Positions 1-11,982 of a DNA stretch of 64,000 nucleotides are shown in pieces. Under the pieces are notes generated by a model, which was given only the letters and a program-made list of their open reading frames with translations, was not told the DNA's origin and made no database searches. The position numbers were made by a program, and so were the translations under genes. How positions within the stretch are numbered: position 1 is the first letter of the stretch; every line of letters starts with the position of its first letter. The stretch comes from Amyelois transitella (lineage: Eukaryota > Arthropoda > Insecta > Lepidoptera > Pyralidae). Location: the NCBI RefSeq assembly GCF_032362555.1, contig NC_083516.1, positions 1,451,001 through 1,515,000 on the forward strand, given 5' to 3'.

Positions 1-67
1 TGTAATGACCGGATTTATGAACGCAAGGAAAATTGTGCAAATAACGGAGAAAACTATCCTAAAACTC

Positions 68-150
68 TAACCTAGGGGCACGTCCAAACTGTAAAAAACG
101 CCATCAACCGTTCGTGATAAGTAAGAGTAACGCGACGACTATCACCATCG
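68..150. repeat. Decayed duplicate of the 3' end of the tra2 last exon
   Basis: The stretch from ACCTAGGGGCACGTCC through CCGTTCGT and on past 140 resembles 364-455. The latter spans the tra2 stop codon and its last codons. The copy lacks about 17 bp and its reading frame no longer encodes the SPRKSYYER ending. It therefore looks like a local duplication that captured the end of the gene. Confidence 0.55.
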
Positions 151-228
151 TATCGTTGTTCCTTATAAACAACGCCTATTCAATCTATAAAAATCCCCAA
201 GTTAAATATGTACATACATACATATATA

Positions 229-362
229 TCAAAAACAAGAGACGCGATGCGAAAAACAATTCAAATTTCGAAGAAAACTACTCTCTAAGTCTATCTATAG
301 AAAACAAGAGACGCGATGCGAAAATTCAAATTTCGAAGATAACCAACTACTCTTTTAACCGT
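229..362. repeat. Two-copy ~69-bp tandem repeat
   Basis: AACAAGAGACGCGATGCG occurs at 234 and 303, each followed by TTCAAATTTCGAAGA and an ACTACTC segment. It lies between the two copies of the tra2 3' end, downstream of the stop codon. Confidence 0.75.
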
Positions 363-415
363 GTAACCTAGGGCACGTCCAATTGTACACAGCGCCATCT
401 ACCGTCCGCCGCCAC

Positions 416-3400
416 CTACCGTTCGTAGTAAGACTTACGCGGCGAGTAGGAGCGCTCGCGCTCGACGCGGCGCGAGCGGCGGTAGTGCGGCGACGGCGAG
501 CGGTGCCGGTACCCGCGGTGGTAGTACTCGCGCTCGCGCTCGCGGTAGCCGCCGCCGCCGCCGCGGTAGTAGTAGTCCCTGCAACAATACATACACTCAG
601 TAAGGATGCAACACTTGTTTATACATACATACAAGAGGGCTAGGTTCAGGTCAGATTAGAGAAATGCGTACACTCAGTAAGGATGCAACATTTATTTATA
701 CATACATACAAGAAGGCTAGGTTCAGGTCAGATTAGAGAAATGCGTACACTCAAAAAGGATGCAACACTTGTTTATACATACATACAAGAAGGCTAGGTT
801 CAGGTCAGATTAGAGAAATGCGTACACTCAAAAAGGATGCAACACTTGTTTATACTTACATATAAATAGAAACCTGAATGACTGAAACATGGCGTCATGT
901 TCAGATTAGATTAGAGATAGAATTGAGATTCATATAGAGACAAGTTACTAGCCCGTCGCCTAAAAGAAGAATCCCAAGTTTATAAGCCAATCCCTTATTC
1001 TGCCAGTGTGGTTCCCGGGACCAATAATAAAAAAAAGAATAGGACCACTCCATCTCTTTTCCATAGATGTCGTAAAAGGCGACCAAAAGATAGCGAGTAC
1101 ATTTGTAACTATATATCTGGGGTGCAACAATAGAGGGTTATATGCCAGGAGCTATTGCAGCAGTTACAACCGAATTGTACAATGTGATGTGAAATAGGCT
1201 CTGTATACACAGCTAGGGATATAGACGTGTTCATATGTATGTATGTATATATACTCACTCTCTGTCCCTGCCGCCTCGCCTGTCGTAACCGTTGTCGCCT
1301 CTGCTGCTCACGCTTCTGAAAATGTGAATACAAATTAAAATATTGTCCATATACCATGTTGTAGAATTTTGAAACACTTTTAGAAAAAATTACATGCTTT
1401 TCATATGTCATATATTTTCATGTAAGTATATATCAGTAGTATTAAATAATAATAGATAACCCCATTAAGAGTAAATGTTTCAAACTATCAACATACCAAC
1501 AATTTAAAAAAATAGCAGATGAATGGAGGACTCTCCATATAACTCGACCAACAAGTTTTTAAATTTAAGATGAAGAAGAAAGCCCTATCTAGTTTCTTAA
1601 GTTTTTTTGTGTGCACTCGGCTCCATGCCTATGCACTTTGTACATCACTTCATTAAAAAAATGAGAAAATATTTTAAATACTTTAACTGTACAAACAGGC
1701 CTTTAGCAAAGCAGCTCGACTTACAGCTGACTTGCCCATATACTGTCTAATTGATCTACCAACAGTAAATAGTCCATAGCAAGATTGACTTTGCATCAGA
1801 CAACTTATGTTGGAAAAAACTAGTTAAAAGCTCCACCCTCTGTGAATAGTGAAAGTTTAAGCAATAACAAGCAAAAAATGCATTTCACACAACTGAAATT
1901 AAACTGCAAACAGACTGGTTTGAAATTATTGCAGTCTTTCAACTGCATTCAAACTGCAATTTGCGGTAAGATTACAGTTGAAATGCGGTCCATTCCATCC
2001 TGTCTAGAGCCTAAACCCAACATAATATGTACAATTTTGTAAGATTTTTGTAATGTCAACAGCCATACTGCCAAGCATTCCGGCGAAGAGAAATAACATA
2101 TTATCATAAAACTATACATTACATGGTGTTGTCCATATAAATGCCAAGGGTTGGAGTGTGCACTTGTTGTGATAAATCTAGTCTGATACGTCTGCAGTCT
2201 ATCTCCAGAACCAGGACAAACATAATAAGCATATACAGCATAATAAGCCAATAAACTGCCAAGAAAATAGGCAAAATTAAATCTCAAACAAAATTAACGG
2301 TGTACAGAACAATACATTACGTGGGCTTGCCCATATAGATGCCAGGAGTGGGAGTGTGCGCTCGTTGTGTGATGGAGAAGTCCACTCTGATACGTCTGCC
2401 ATCTATCTCCATGCCGGTGCATTCGTTCTTCGCCAACTTGGCGTCTTCTTGGTTCTCGAAGTATACGAAACAAAAACCGCGTGAACGGCCGGTCTGTAAC
2501 AAAGATAGATGTTTATTAAAAAAAAAAAAAAAATTGTTGGTGGCAACACTTTTTTTTTTTACTTCCGCTTTCTTGTATCTATTGGAGTATATTTAGTGTA
2601 TTTAAATAGTCTAAAACGTATTAATGTTCTTTTCCTGAACTGAATTATAATACTAATACAATTCAAATATGTTGATACTATTTTGTTTTATCTGGACCTG
2701 AAAGAGGGATTTTGTGACCGTGTTTATCATCCTTAATGTAACTTTAGGAAAATATTAACACCACATACATTAATTAATATATTAAGCGTCTTTTACGTCC
2801 AAAATCATCTTTCTACGACTAGTTGTTTCTAATTTTGCATACAAACGTAATATGTTAACAAACAAAACCCATTTGTTTTGTTAAATACAATATTTGTTTG
2901 TGTGCAGTGTGTCAACCAGATATCTAAAAGACAACATTTATTATGACATTGTGTGCTTGATAAGACCAATCATTTTGCACTTTAATTACTCAACAATTCT
3001 TTTTTATTGAAAATGCATGATGTTGAAACAGTCAATAATAAGAACAAATAAAAATCAAATGGATTTTCAAAGTGGAGCAAAACCTCGGCCAAATCTTTTC
3101 GCCTTCTTGAACATCCTACGTCATAAAAATAGATATATATAGAAAAAATATGGACAAGTTTTGTCTATCCATCCAAACTTTAGTCTCACCTTAGCATCAA
3201 TGACAACTTGTACTTTATCCACATTGCCATATTTTGAGAAAATGTGGTTAATTTGCTGTTCTGTAGTATACAAGCTTAGTCCAAACACTCCGAGACATCT
3301 CGAAGGTGTCGGGTTCTCCTGTTAACAATAAAAACACATTTAGTATGAAAGCCAAACGACATAATCCTAACCCAGGCGTGATGAATTAAAAAAAAAAAGA

Positions 3401-6400
3401 AAAAAAACTTTTGGTACTTAAAAAACATAAAACTAATGGCAACACACGCCGGGTATTTGCAAGTCAGATCATAACTCGACACAATCCCAAGTATAACATA
3501 GGAAAAAAATATATAGAACTGAATAATATTGCAAAATAAACAACAGGAAAATGATAATAACAGGAATTCAAATTAACTATAAATAGTCTATTACAATAAA
3601 AACCTATCTTAATTTTTTATGTATAATGAAGAATAATATAATACATAACTTTTATATGATAGTTCTTGTAATTATTTAAAAAAAAAATAAACCTGCGTAT
3701 ATGCTAAACGCAAATTCGACAACGAATCAATATCCTTTCAAGTTAAAAATAAATTCTAATAGTAATCAATGTAGGTATATACTCACTCTGAAGCACAAGT
3801 CGCACAAATTGTAAATTGTGCTGTAATACAGGATGTGGGTATGTGCCTAGTGCAATATTCAGTTTTAGTTCAGCGTCAACGTCAGCATATCTATATATTG
3901 TTATACGAATTACTCACTCTATAGTATTTTAGAAGCACAAAATGTTATCACTACGTGTTATGTTGTTATATCTTGGGACGGTGGCGAGTTAGGATTGAGC
4001 CCACTTACCACGAGGTGGGCTGTCTGCTTGCTCTGCAAAATTAAAAGAAAAAAAATACTATTGATTACAATATATGTGGAAACAAAACATAAATTGTTAC
4101 ACTAAATGAAAGTGATGAAGAAATAGTTAAGGATTTTAAAATTAAAAACTTGTGGCTCACTGCTGGACAAAGATATCCTAAGATTAGATTTAAAACCTGC
4201 ATTCATTCGGGGTCAACATATGTATTCTAGCCTTCATTGGACCTTCCTGATTACACGATTTAGTGATCATGCTAAGGAGGTTGTTTAAGACGAAGAACGT
4301 GAGTGCCAATATTGGCCCTTGTGTACTAAACTATTAAAGACATGCTAAACTATAATGATGAACTAGACAAGATTATAATTTAATCCTTATAATACTAAAT
4401 CAATTGCAGTGATAAAAACTTTTGTTAAATAATGCCTCAGATAAATAAATAATGACGAATTATTTAGACTTAAATTAATTAATGGTATCATTGATTACAA
4501 TAACTTATCGAAATAAAAGAATTTATAAATACATTAGTGACGATTAAGCCGTAAACCCCCGAAAGAAAGTCGTTAAGCAACATTGATTTTAGATATCTAA
4601 TCAAAAAAAAATGTTATTATCCTTTCCATTAGCCTAAAGTCAGGATTTTGCTATTGTTAAAAAGATCGTCAAAGACTCATCACAATTATAGAGTATTGGA
4701 TTAGGCTATTCTTATTGACTATAGAAAATGCAAAAATATGTTGATTCAATAACTGCTTGGTACTGGTAAATAACATTTACAATCGTTTGTAACTCATAAC
4801 AAAGAAATAAATTCTGATAAGAGGTTGGTTACTCCGCAACCAGCTTGTTTGCGATAAACATTCACATTTAAAACTAAATTTGAATTTGTAGTATGAAATC
4901 GAAAACAATAACGGTTTTATGAAATCCAATCCATGGAATAAAGGGCTTATCTGACTTCCATGAATGATGCTCCTTTTTTATATTACTACCTCTTTTTTAA
5001 ATACTATTTTTATTATTAACTATAATATGCTAAGCGGAGTTCTTCCTACTATAACTATACATATTAATTTGAAATTATAAATACAGTAGTAAATATGTCT
5101 GCAATATTAGCATACAAGTGGCTGTAATAAATTTGTATTAATTATTTTAATGCCTGTAACCTTGAGACTTATGTTAAAATTTACTCAACATGATTAATGG
5201 TAGAAAATACCTTATGGCATTAAGTCCACTTAATGTACATTATTTGAGGTGCCATAAAGTTAAAATAAATAAATATCTGATCTTTGAACTATAATAATAA
5301 GAAAGGTTTTAGTTTGTAATAGGATTTTTAATGTTATCCAACATCTAGGACTACTTTATTATCTGTTAGTACACATAAAACTTCGTTTCATTGTTTCAGT
5401 TTGTTGGTAAGAGATAAATGTACCAAATAAAAAGAAATTTTTAGCTAAAAATGTATAACAGATCAAGAGAATATCAGTAAAAATATTATTGGTAAATAAG
5501 TTTTCAGTAGTCTTAAGTACAACATCATAATAACAACATTTCTGCAGAGATGCACGATTGACTGTTAACATAGTAATTGTAAGTAAAATCAATAAATTCA
5601 ATGTTACTTGTTGGATGCTCAACATAAATGCAATTTGGTTTACGTTTTTTTTATAATAATTTGAGTGTGTTTGATCTCAATCTGCCTGGTAGTATACAAT
5701 ATGACTCAAATAATGCCAATTCATTCTTGCCTTGTCAAGATGTATCAGGAAAGAGATAATACATCATTTACAAATGTACTTGGTAACCTAGCAACAAGCT
5801 GTTAGTAAATAACGCGATCAAACTATCGATTCGTTACGACATTGAAACGATATTATCGTGCAGTGGAGTGGACTATGTTATCTGAATAATGTAAAACTGA
5901 TTATCAACCTATAATTAAAAAGTAGATTATTTGCGGCGGTATGCAATAAACTTAATGGTTTTTAATGTATTCTATAATTGTCGTATTTACTAAATGTCCT
6001 GGTTGCATCCTCATCACTCTGCAGACGAGCCTGGGGTATGCCTTTGACCATGGATCTTAGATTGGTAGTCAGGTTTTAACAGTAAGCGACTCCCATCTGA
6101 CCTCCGCAATGTTTGCAGATAAACCTAACGTGTATTGGATTGACCATATTAACACACCCAATTGCCTGTATGTGCAGTTTTTCTTACGATGACGAACATA
6201 AATCGTTACACTAAATGAATGAATGTTTTCCCTCAACGTAAGAGCATCGGTTGGTATTCAAACTAATGTACATTACTTCGATTTAATAAATGTCATGTGA
6301 ATGAAAATTGTAAGATGTACCGAATTAAAACTTTATAGGTAAGAAGTGTGATTGTTATTTTTCTAACACAACATCATAGATGTATCAACTAAACAGATGC

Positions 6401-9400
6401 TTATCCAACAACCTTGTTTCTACTATCTATTTTAGAAAGTTCCTGAGTTTGTTTAAGAAAACAACTAAATGAGCTTGGATGAAACTTTACATCTATAACA
6501 CAAAAGATGCAATTTACATAAATAGAGCCTATAAATAGGGTAGACAGAGCCAACAGTCTTAAAAATAGTAGGCCACGTTCACCTGTTTGTGTTTATGATA
6601 GAAAAGGAGAATCCTAAATGTTAAAGCCTATCCCTTAGTCGCAGCATACGACATCAACGGGAAAGAGTTGGAGTGGTCCTATTATTCTTTCTATCATTAC
6701 CGGGAACCACACGGCATACAATTTACATCTACTCAAATGTAAGTACTCACCCTGTCTCCCATATGGCGGCGGCGCGAAGACATCGGGCTGTGGGAGTGCG
6801 AGCGCCTGTAGGATCCCCGGGGCGAGTACGAGCGGCTCCGGCTGCGCGAATACCGGGAGCGGTACCCGCGGCGAGGGGAGCCCGACCGGGAACGAGTCCT
6901 GTGGGAGTAAACTTAGTTTTAAGTAATTTTATTGACGTCAACCAATGTTGTTAAACCATACGTTTCGACAATTATTAAGCGATATTAAGTATCCTATAAT
7001 AATGAATAAAAATTTTGAATTTGAAAAAATTTTGAGACGGTGCTCGAGGACATGGGTTGGTTTTTAACGGGTTAGTAGGTAAGCTCTGATGACCCGAAAT
7101 ACATGCTTTGGCTCATCCCAAATTCTTTTATTATCCTATGGGAACATAATAGTTTAACAGGATTAAATGTATCTAAGATGTTATCCCAGTACATACATTT
7201 GATGATAATACATCTCCTGGCCCAGATAACATTCCCTCTATACTGCTTAAACGATGCTCATCAAACCTTGCCGAAACAATAGCAGATTTAATGAATAACT
7301 CCATGGAAATTGGCCAACTACCAGCCGACTGGAAAGTAGCAACAGTTGTGCCTATCTATAAGAAGGGCGACAAATTAGCCCCTGCTAACTTCAGATCTAT
7401 TAGTCTCACTAGCATTTTATGCCGGGCAATGGAAAAGATTATAGCTCAAAAACTTAGAGAGTTCTTATGTAACGAGCATATCATTATAGATGAGCAACAT
7501 GGATTTGTACCTAGGCGATCAATTGTTACTAACCTACTATTATGTGTGAACCAATGGATAGATAACCATAATAATGGACAACCAACAGATGTGATATATC
7601 TTGACTATGAAAAGGCCTTTGACCGTGTACCCCTCAAGAGACTCATACACAAATTGGAACACCTAGGTATACGAGGGAGACTATTGGCTTGGATTAGCAA
7701 TTTTCTTACAGGAAGAACTTTTTGTGTTAGAGTAGGAGATATTCTGTCTAGCCCAAGAGTAGTGCTAAGCGGGGTACCGCAAGGATCTGTTCTGGGACCT
7801 TTGCTCTTCATTTTGTACCTGACTGACTTAAAGCAAGTGTTGCAACTTGAATTTTCCTTGTTTGCTGATGACACTAAATTGTTCGGCAACCCTACCACTC
7901 AGTTCCAGGATATTCAAAAGGGACTTCAAGATATTTTTGATTGGACTACAGACTGGCTATTATCCCTTAATACAGATAAATGTACTGTGCTACATATAGG
8001 GAAAAGGAACCCTCGTAACACTTACTATGTTGGTAATCGGCAACTAAAACAGGTAGAATCACAAAAGGATCTCGGCGTCACAATAACATCTGATTTGAAA
8101 TGGGAAACGCATATTATTAACATAGTGAAAAAAGCAAATTCTATGCTATACTTAATTCGAAAATCTTTCATGAGTCTAACACCGAGAACATTTGTGAAAC
8201 TTTATAAAGCATATATAAGACCGTTGTTGGAGTTTGCATACATTATCTGGGATCCCTACTTCAAAAAAGATATTAACCTAATAGAAAAGGTTCAACGAAG
8301 AACAACAAAACTAGTAAAGTTATTGAGAAACAAACCATATGAACAGAGGTTAAAGGAACTGAATCTCACAACCTTGGAGCGTCGCAGACAGAGAGGCCGC
8401 CTGATCGAGACCTATAAAATATTATCAGGACATTATGATGTACCTAATCTGCAATATCTGTTCAAACTCGCGGGAAGCAATAGATTAAGGGGTCATTCTT
8501 TGAAATTATATCGCACTTCAGCAAAGAGGAAACCCAAGGAAAATTTTATATCAAATCGTGTAGTTCGAGACTGGAACCGGCTCAATGAGAGTGTTGTCAC
8601 TGCACCTTCGGTCAACAGTTTTAAGAATAGATTAGATAAAATCTCCAAAGTTTTGGATACACACGCATCAGCTTAATAAGCTGCTAGTGTGTTATAAAAT
8701 AAAATAAAATAAAATAAATAAATACATAAAATCACGCCTCTTTCCCGGAGGGAAACTTTACCTTTTTATTTAACAAAACTATTTTATCTAAAGCCTGCTA
8801 TATTTATAGTGAAAATGACGTTCCGTTTCGCATGAAAGTGAGAAGTTAGCTAATGCCTGCTGCTTTGCTCGCATCTCAGCTTATCTCTGGAATGAAATAT
8901 CTAACCTTCACAAATGGATTTGTGAAGTTTAATGTGTTAGTTTAAATAATAATTAAGCCATAGAGTTGAACGTGGCCTTACATTATTTCCAAGAGTGTCG
9001 GCTCTGTCTACCCGTAAGGGATAAAGATGTGATAATATGCATGCATACATAAAATCACGGCTCTTTCCCAGATGGCTAGGGCAGAGACTACCTCTTTCTA
9101 CTTGCCACGATCTCTGCATACTTCCTTTGCTTCATCCACATTCATAACTCTCTTCATGCTAGCTCGGCGGTTTCGGGTACTTTATCGTTCTTTACTTTAT
9201 GTTATCCCAGTATGTAGTTGTATTCATACCTAACCAATTTACCAGGATAAAATGTTTATAAGATGTTGTTACTCCTCTATGTAAAGGTACCATTAAACCA
9301 AATTTCTAGTAAAACAGTCCAGTGGATTCTACGTGATGCGCAGTCGGACAGAAAGACAGAAAAGATAATAAAAAAAAACTGTATGGAAAATTACATAAGT

Positions 9401-10192
9401 ACTTTTCACCAAAACTTTAATAAATATACATCCAATGTACAGTTTGTTTTGTTTGTTTTCCAGTTTTTTTTTATTATATGTATGTACTGATAATTGTTTA
9501 CCATACTTACCACATCATGAAATGCTAAAACATATATTCTTCGGGGAAACAAATCATAATTAACTATAAATAACCTCAAAATTAGCTTACATTATCTCGT
9601 GAAACTGTGTAACCATATCAACCAACAGCGTGCTTATCAGTTGCTAGTTAGCTAACATGTTTTGATAAAGTTTGTACTATTGATTAAATAAAACTCGGAA
9701 TCAATAGGTAATCATGGATACTGTTATTTACAAATTTAATTTTTATGTTAAATTTTTGCTGGTAAATGTTATGGTAAGGTGACCACCAACAATGTTGTCA
9801 TTAGTATAGGTATTACCCTTGAGAACAAGGTTATGATGAAAATCATAGAAAATGTAAAATTAATGACACCGGTAAGCACCGGAACACCCAAAGCATAACC
9901 TATAAATGAAATCAAACTATTAAAATTGTTCATATACTTACGGGCTCCTGTATTTTCTGCTTGAGGTCTTTGGCGGCGGGGGAGTCCTGGACCGGCTGCG
10001 ACTATGACCACGAGACATTACTGGAGCCTTCGGTACCGGCTCGCGAGACCCGTTTCTGGTCCTTGAACGGCTCCTCTGAAAGTTCAGCACAGAGTGTGAA
10101 TAAATATAGCAGGAATTCAATCGAACAAATAAACCACGCGCGCCGACTGAGCGCTGACGAAAATGCAAATATAGTACCTCTCGATCAGACAT
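416..10192 (-). CDS. tra2: transformer-2 (Tra2), SR-type splicing regulator, complete CDS in 8 exons
   Basis: Nuclear RNA-binding protein that activates splice sites through exonic enhancers. Coding exons, 5' to 3' on the minus strand: 10192-10178, 10075-9942, 6898-6751, 4032-4009, 3318-3190, 2493-2321, 1315-1259, 578-416 (TAG). All junctions are GT-AG and frames join to 843 nt, 280 residues, close to known Tra2. The N-terminal RS region (residues 6-99) is followed by an RRM at about 114-190 with RNP2 (LGVFGL) and RNP1 (RGFCFVYF). Then comes the Tra2-specific linker ([13 protein letters not shown]) and a Gly/Arg/Tyr/Ser-rich tail. The ATG at 10192 starts MSDRE, as expected for the family, and is followed at once by a donor. 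The 24-nt exon 4032-4009 (SKQTAHLV) is a micro-exon and an obvious place for alternative splicing. The gene is divergent from valyl-tRNA synthetase. Family and structure are very likely; its role in sex determination in this species is not shown by sequence. Confidence 0.95.
592..868. repeat. 77-bp tandem minisatellite in the last tra2 intron
   Basis: About 3.6 units start at 592, 669, 746 and 823 with TACACTCA. Each contains AAGGATGCAACA, a TTTATACATACATACAAGA stretch and GGCTAGGTTCAGGTCAG. The spacing is exactly 77 bp and sequence identity is very high, so the array is recent. It lies just upstream (in gene sense) of the last coding exon. Confidence 0.9.
905..1243. repeat. Family A retroposon fragments, inverted head-to-tail pair
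   Basis: A minus-orientation fragment (905-998, ending inside CCTATCCCTTA) abuts a plus-orientation copy that starts with GTGTGGTTCCCGG near 1002. The plus copy ends in ATAGACGTGTTCATATGTATGTATG at 1243. Its middle part is missing. The pair lies in a tra2 intron. Confidence 0.7.
4033..6750. other. Long tra2 intron with repeat fragments only
   Basis: AT-rich intron. 5210-5275 is a retroposon 3' tail of the type GCATTAAGTCC...TAAAATAAATAAAT. 6026-6270 is a minus-strand SINE E copy. 6600-6712 is a minus-strand family A fragment. I see no coding exon between the micro-exon at 4032-4009 and the exon at 6898-6751. Confidence 0.6.
6909..7025 (+). repeat. Family D LINE 3' tail
   Basis: AACTTAGTTTTAAG through AATAATGAATAAAAATTTTG is nearly identical to 58098-58214. 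Both end in TTTTGAATTTG, so this is the 3' end of one retroposon family. It begins eleven bases from the acceptor of a tra2 exon. Confidence 0.85.
7201..8715 (+). mobile_element. 5'-truncated non-LTR retrotransposon (LINE) with open RT frame, CR1/L2-like
   Basis: The reverse-transcriptase frame is open from 7201 ([10 protein letters not shown]) to the stop at 8676. Visible RT blocks are [17 protein letters not shown], the finger motif [32 protein letters not shown], the catalytic FADD box, and the thumb [15 protein letters not shown]. The C-terminus ([33 protein letters not shown]) is of the CR1/L2/jockey-related kind. The endonuclease and the first RT blocks are absent, so this is a dead 5'-truncated copy. 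Even so it has no internal stop, which implies youth. A (TAAAA)n tail follows at 8696-8722. It sits in sense opposite to tra2 inside a tra2 intron. The exact clade is uncertain. Confidence 0.9.
8757..9185 (-). repeat. Composite ~430-bp repeat, copy 1 (inverted relative to copy 2)
   Basis: Read on the minus strand: a family B end (CGAAACCGCCGAGC to CCGTGATTTTATGTATG), then a family A tail, then about 200 bp that occurs elsewhere in the window only at 51599-51797. The match to 51370-51797 is estimated by eye at about 94%. Both copies share the same unusual changes (CCCTAGCCATCTGGG instead of CCTACCCCTCCGGG). They therefore descend from one element and are not independent A and B insertions. A 22-bp perfect palindrome centred on AAATGGATTT is at 8906-8927. 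Confidence 0.85.
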
Positions 10193-10450
10193 GATGAGTA
10201 CAGCGACAGAAGAATTTAAAACAAAACAAATAACACGTATTCAATCTAATAATACACGGTAAGTATATTTTTAAAAGCACACGCACTCTCGACACGACCA
10301 AGAATAAATTGAAAAGCAAAATGGCGGCAGGAAGAAATGAAGCCGTCGGTTGAGGAACGTGGAGTGGGGAAGGTGAGGTGGGGTGAACGGCGGCGTGAGG
10401 AATGCGCGGTTCAATTCGAAATTGAAACGCGTGCGCGGAAAAGTACTGTA
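10193..10450 (-). promoter_or_regulatory. tra2 5' region with a YY1/Pho-like motif
   Basis: Locally GC-rich DNA immediately upstream of the tra2 start codon. An AAAATGGCGGC motif lies at 10318-10328 (plus-strand reading), about 130 bp upstream of the ATG. It resembles the YY1/Pho ATGGC core common in housekeeping promoters. The transcription start was not located. Confidence 0.4.
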
Positions 10451-11077
10451 GGTAGGTAGGTCCCCATGTAATCGATCTAACTTTACTATTTTGATTGATA
10501 AAATAAAAAAGATACAACTACTATACATGTGCAACTCATTTATACTTTACAAATAAAGTGCACTATGCATTCAATAAAAAGCCCTGTACACATTGGGCCA
10601 ATGTCTGTGGGTGTGGGCATTTGCAAAACGTTTGTGACAAACTGACAAATAACTGGCAACCCGAATGTTGTCGGATTTTTGAGTAAGGAGTAAGTAGTGT
10701 CGCGCTCGAATGAAAAATATTGAACATTGCTAAATGTATCATACATATAATTACGTCTTTTTTCCATAAAGGGCAGGCAGAGCCAACGCGCCGATCGTCT
10801 AAATCCCTATTTCTGTGCCTAAAGAAATTATCCAATATTTCCCTTGACTGACTCTTAAAAACGGGAAAGGAAGCAGCTGACACATACAAAGTTTTCTCTA
10901 TGCTATCAGAAGAGCATGGAAACTTGCAACAGATAAATGTATGTGTTCATGCATTTTGAAATAATGATTGTGTTATAGGAAATATACAAAAACAAAAGTA
11001 ATTAAAACTTCACTCTTCCTATACTACTAATTTAGTATGTACTATATTAACTCTAAAATAATTACAATATAGTGGAA

Positions 11078-11150
11078 GTGGAAAGAGGTAGTCTCTGCCT
11101 ACCCCTCCGGGAAAGAAGCGTGATTTTATGTCTGTATGTATGTATGTAAT
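11078..11150 (+). repeat. Family B LINE 3' end
   Basis: The GTGGAAAGAGGTAGTCTC...GGGAAAGAAGCGTGATTTTATG module with a (GTAT)n tail. In frame it reads [19 protein letters not shown], the end of a LINE ORF followed by a very short 3' UTR. Confidence 0.8.
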
Positions 11151-11202
11151 TACAATATATGTTAAATACAATTGGGACATTCATTAATATAATTAAAAAT
11201 AA

Positions 11203-11300
11203 AGCCAAATAGCTGAACGTGGCCTATCAGTCTTTTCAAGACTGTTGGCTCTGTCTAGCCCGCAAGGGATATAGACGTGACTTCATGTATGTATGTATGT
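11203..11300 (+). repeat. Family A retroposon, 3' part
   Basis: AGCTGAACGTGGCCTATCAG, the AGTCTTTTCAAGACT stem-loop, GGCTCTGTCTAG and a (GTAT)n tail. It lies between tra2 and the valyl-tRNA synthetase gene. Confidence 0.85.
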
Positions 11301-11518
11301 AATTAATTGCCCTTATATTCGTCTGATTTGATAATTTGTGGCCAGTTACAAAACATAAAAAGATTGCTTATTTTCTAGATAGTATGCTTTATTTGGGAAA
11401 TACGCCTACTAACTCGCCTTTTACGTACGTATGTATGTACACAATATCACATCCATGGGAAAGTATTATATGCCAATCTGTCGGGAACCACAGAGTATAA
11501 TAATTAAACGTGCAACAT

Positions 11519-11732
11519 ACATATAATAACGTCTGTATCCCTTGTGGGGTAGACAGAGCCAACAGTCTTGAAAAGACTAAAAGGCCACGTTCCGTTGCAT
11601 GACTAAATCATGAAATTGAGATTCAAAAAATCCCACGTTTACAAGCTTATCCATTATTCGCCTTTTACGACATCCATGGGAAACATAATTATGGTGTAGT
11701 CCTTTTCTAAAGTGCCGAGACCACCCTGCACT
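11519..11732 (-). repeat. Family A retroposon, near full length
   Basis: Minus orientation, from the CATACATATA tail through GGGGTAGACAGAGCCAACAG and CCTTTTACGACATCCATGGG to a decayed head (GTGCCGAGACCACCC). It lies about 250 bp upstream of the valyl-tRNA synthetase start codon. Confidence 0.8.
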
Positions 11733-11829
11733 CCAAATAAATAAAATGTGTTTTAAAAATGGCAGCTAGGGCTGGCTGGCCGTCTGCTCATCTGCTGTAC
11801 ACGGTTTTATAATTTCGGTCAATATTGTC

Positions 11830-11982
11830 AATGTCAATTTTACGTTCTGTCATTGTCATGCATACGTCATGATTTATCAAATGCCAATGCCAAATTTCCA
11901 ACTAAACCAAAAATTCTTGCTCACCGCTCGAATAAATGTGGTACATTTAGTTCAAATAAAATCTTTATTTTTATAAATAATA
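11830..11982 (+). promoter_or_regulatory. Putative promoter / 5' UTR of valyl-tRNA synthetase
   Basis: AT-rich leader ending ATAAATAATAATG. I see no TATA/Inr pair that clearly fixes the start site. The ATG at 11983 is the first in frame and gives the Lys-rich N-terminus typical of insect ValRS. Confidence 0.35.

Noticed and set aside
383..643. Plus-strand reading frame rich in Ala/Val
   Set aside because: Antisense shadow of the last tra2 exon.
6673..6954. Plus-strand reading frame rich in Ala/Arg
   Set aside because: Antisense shadow of the RS-domain exon of tra2 on the minus strand.
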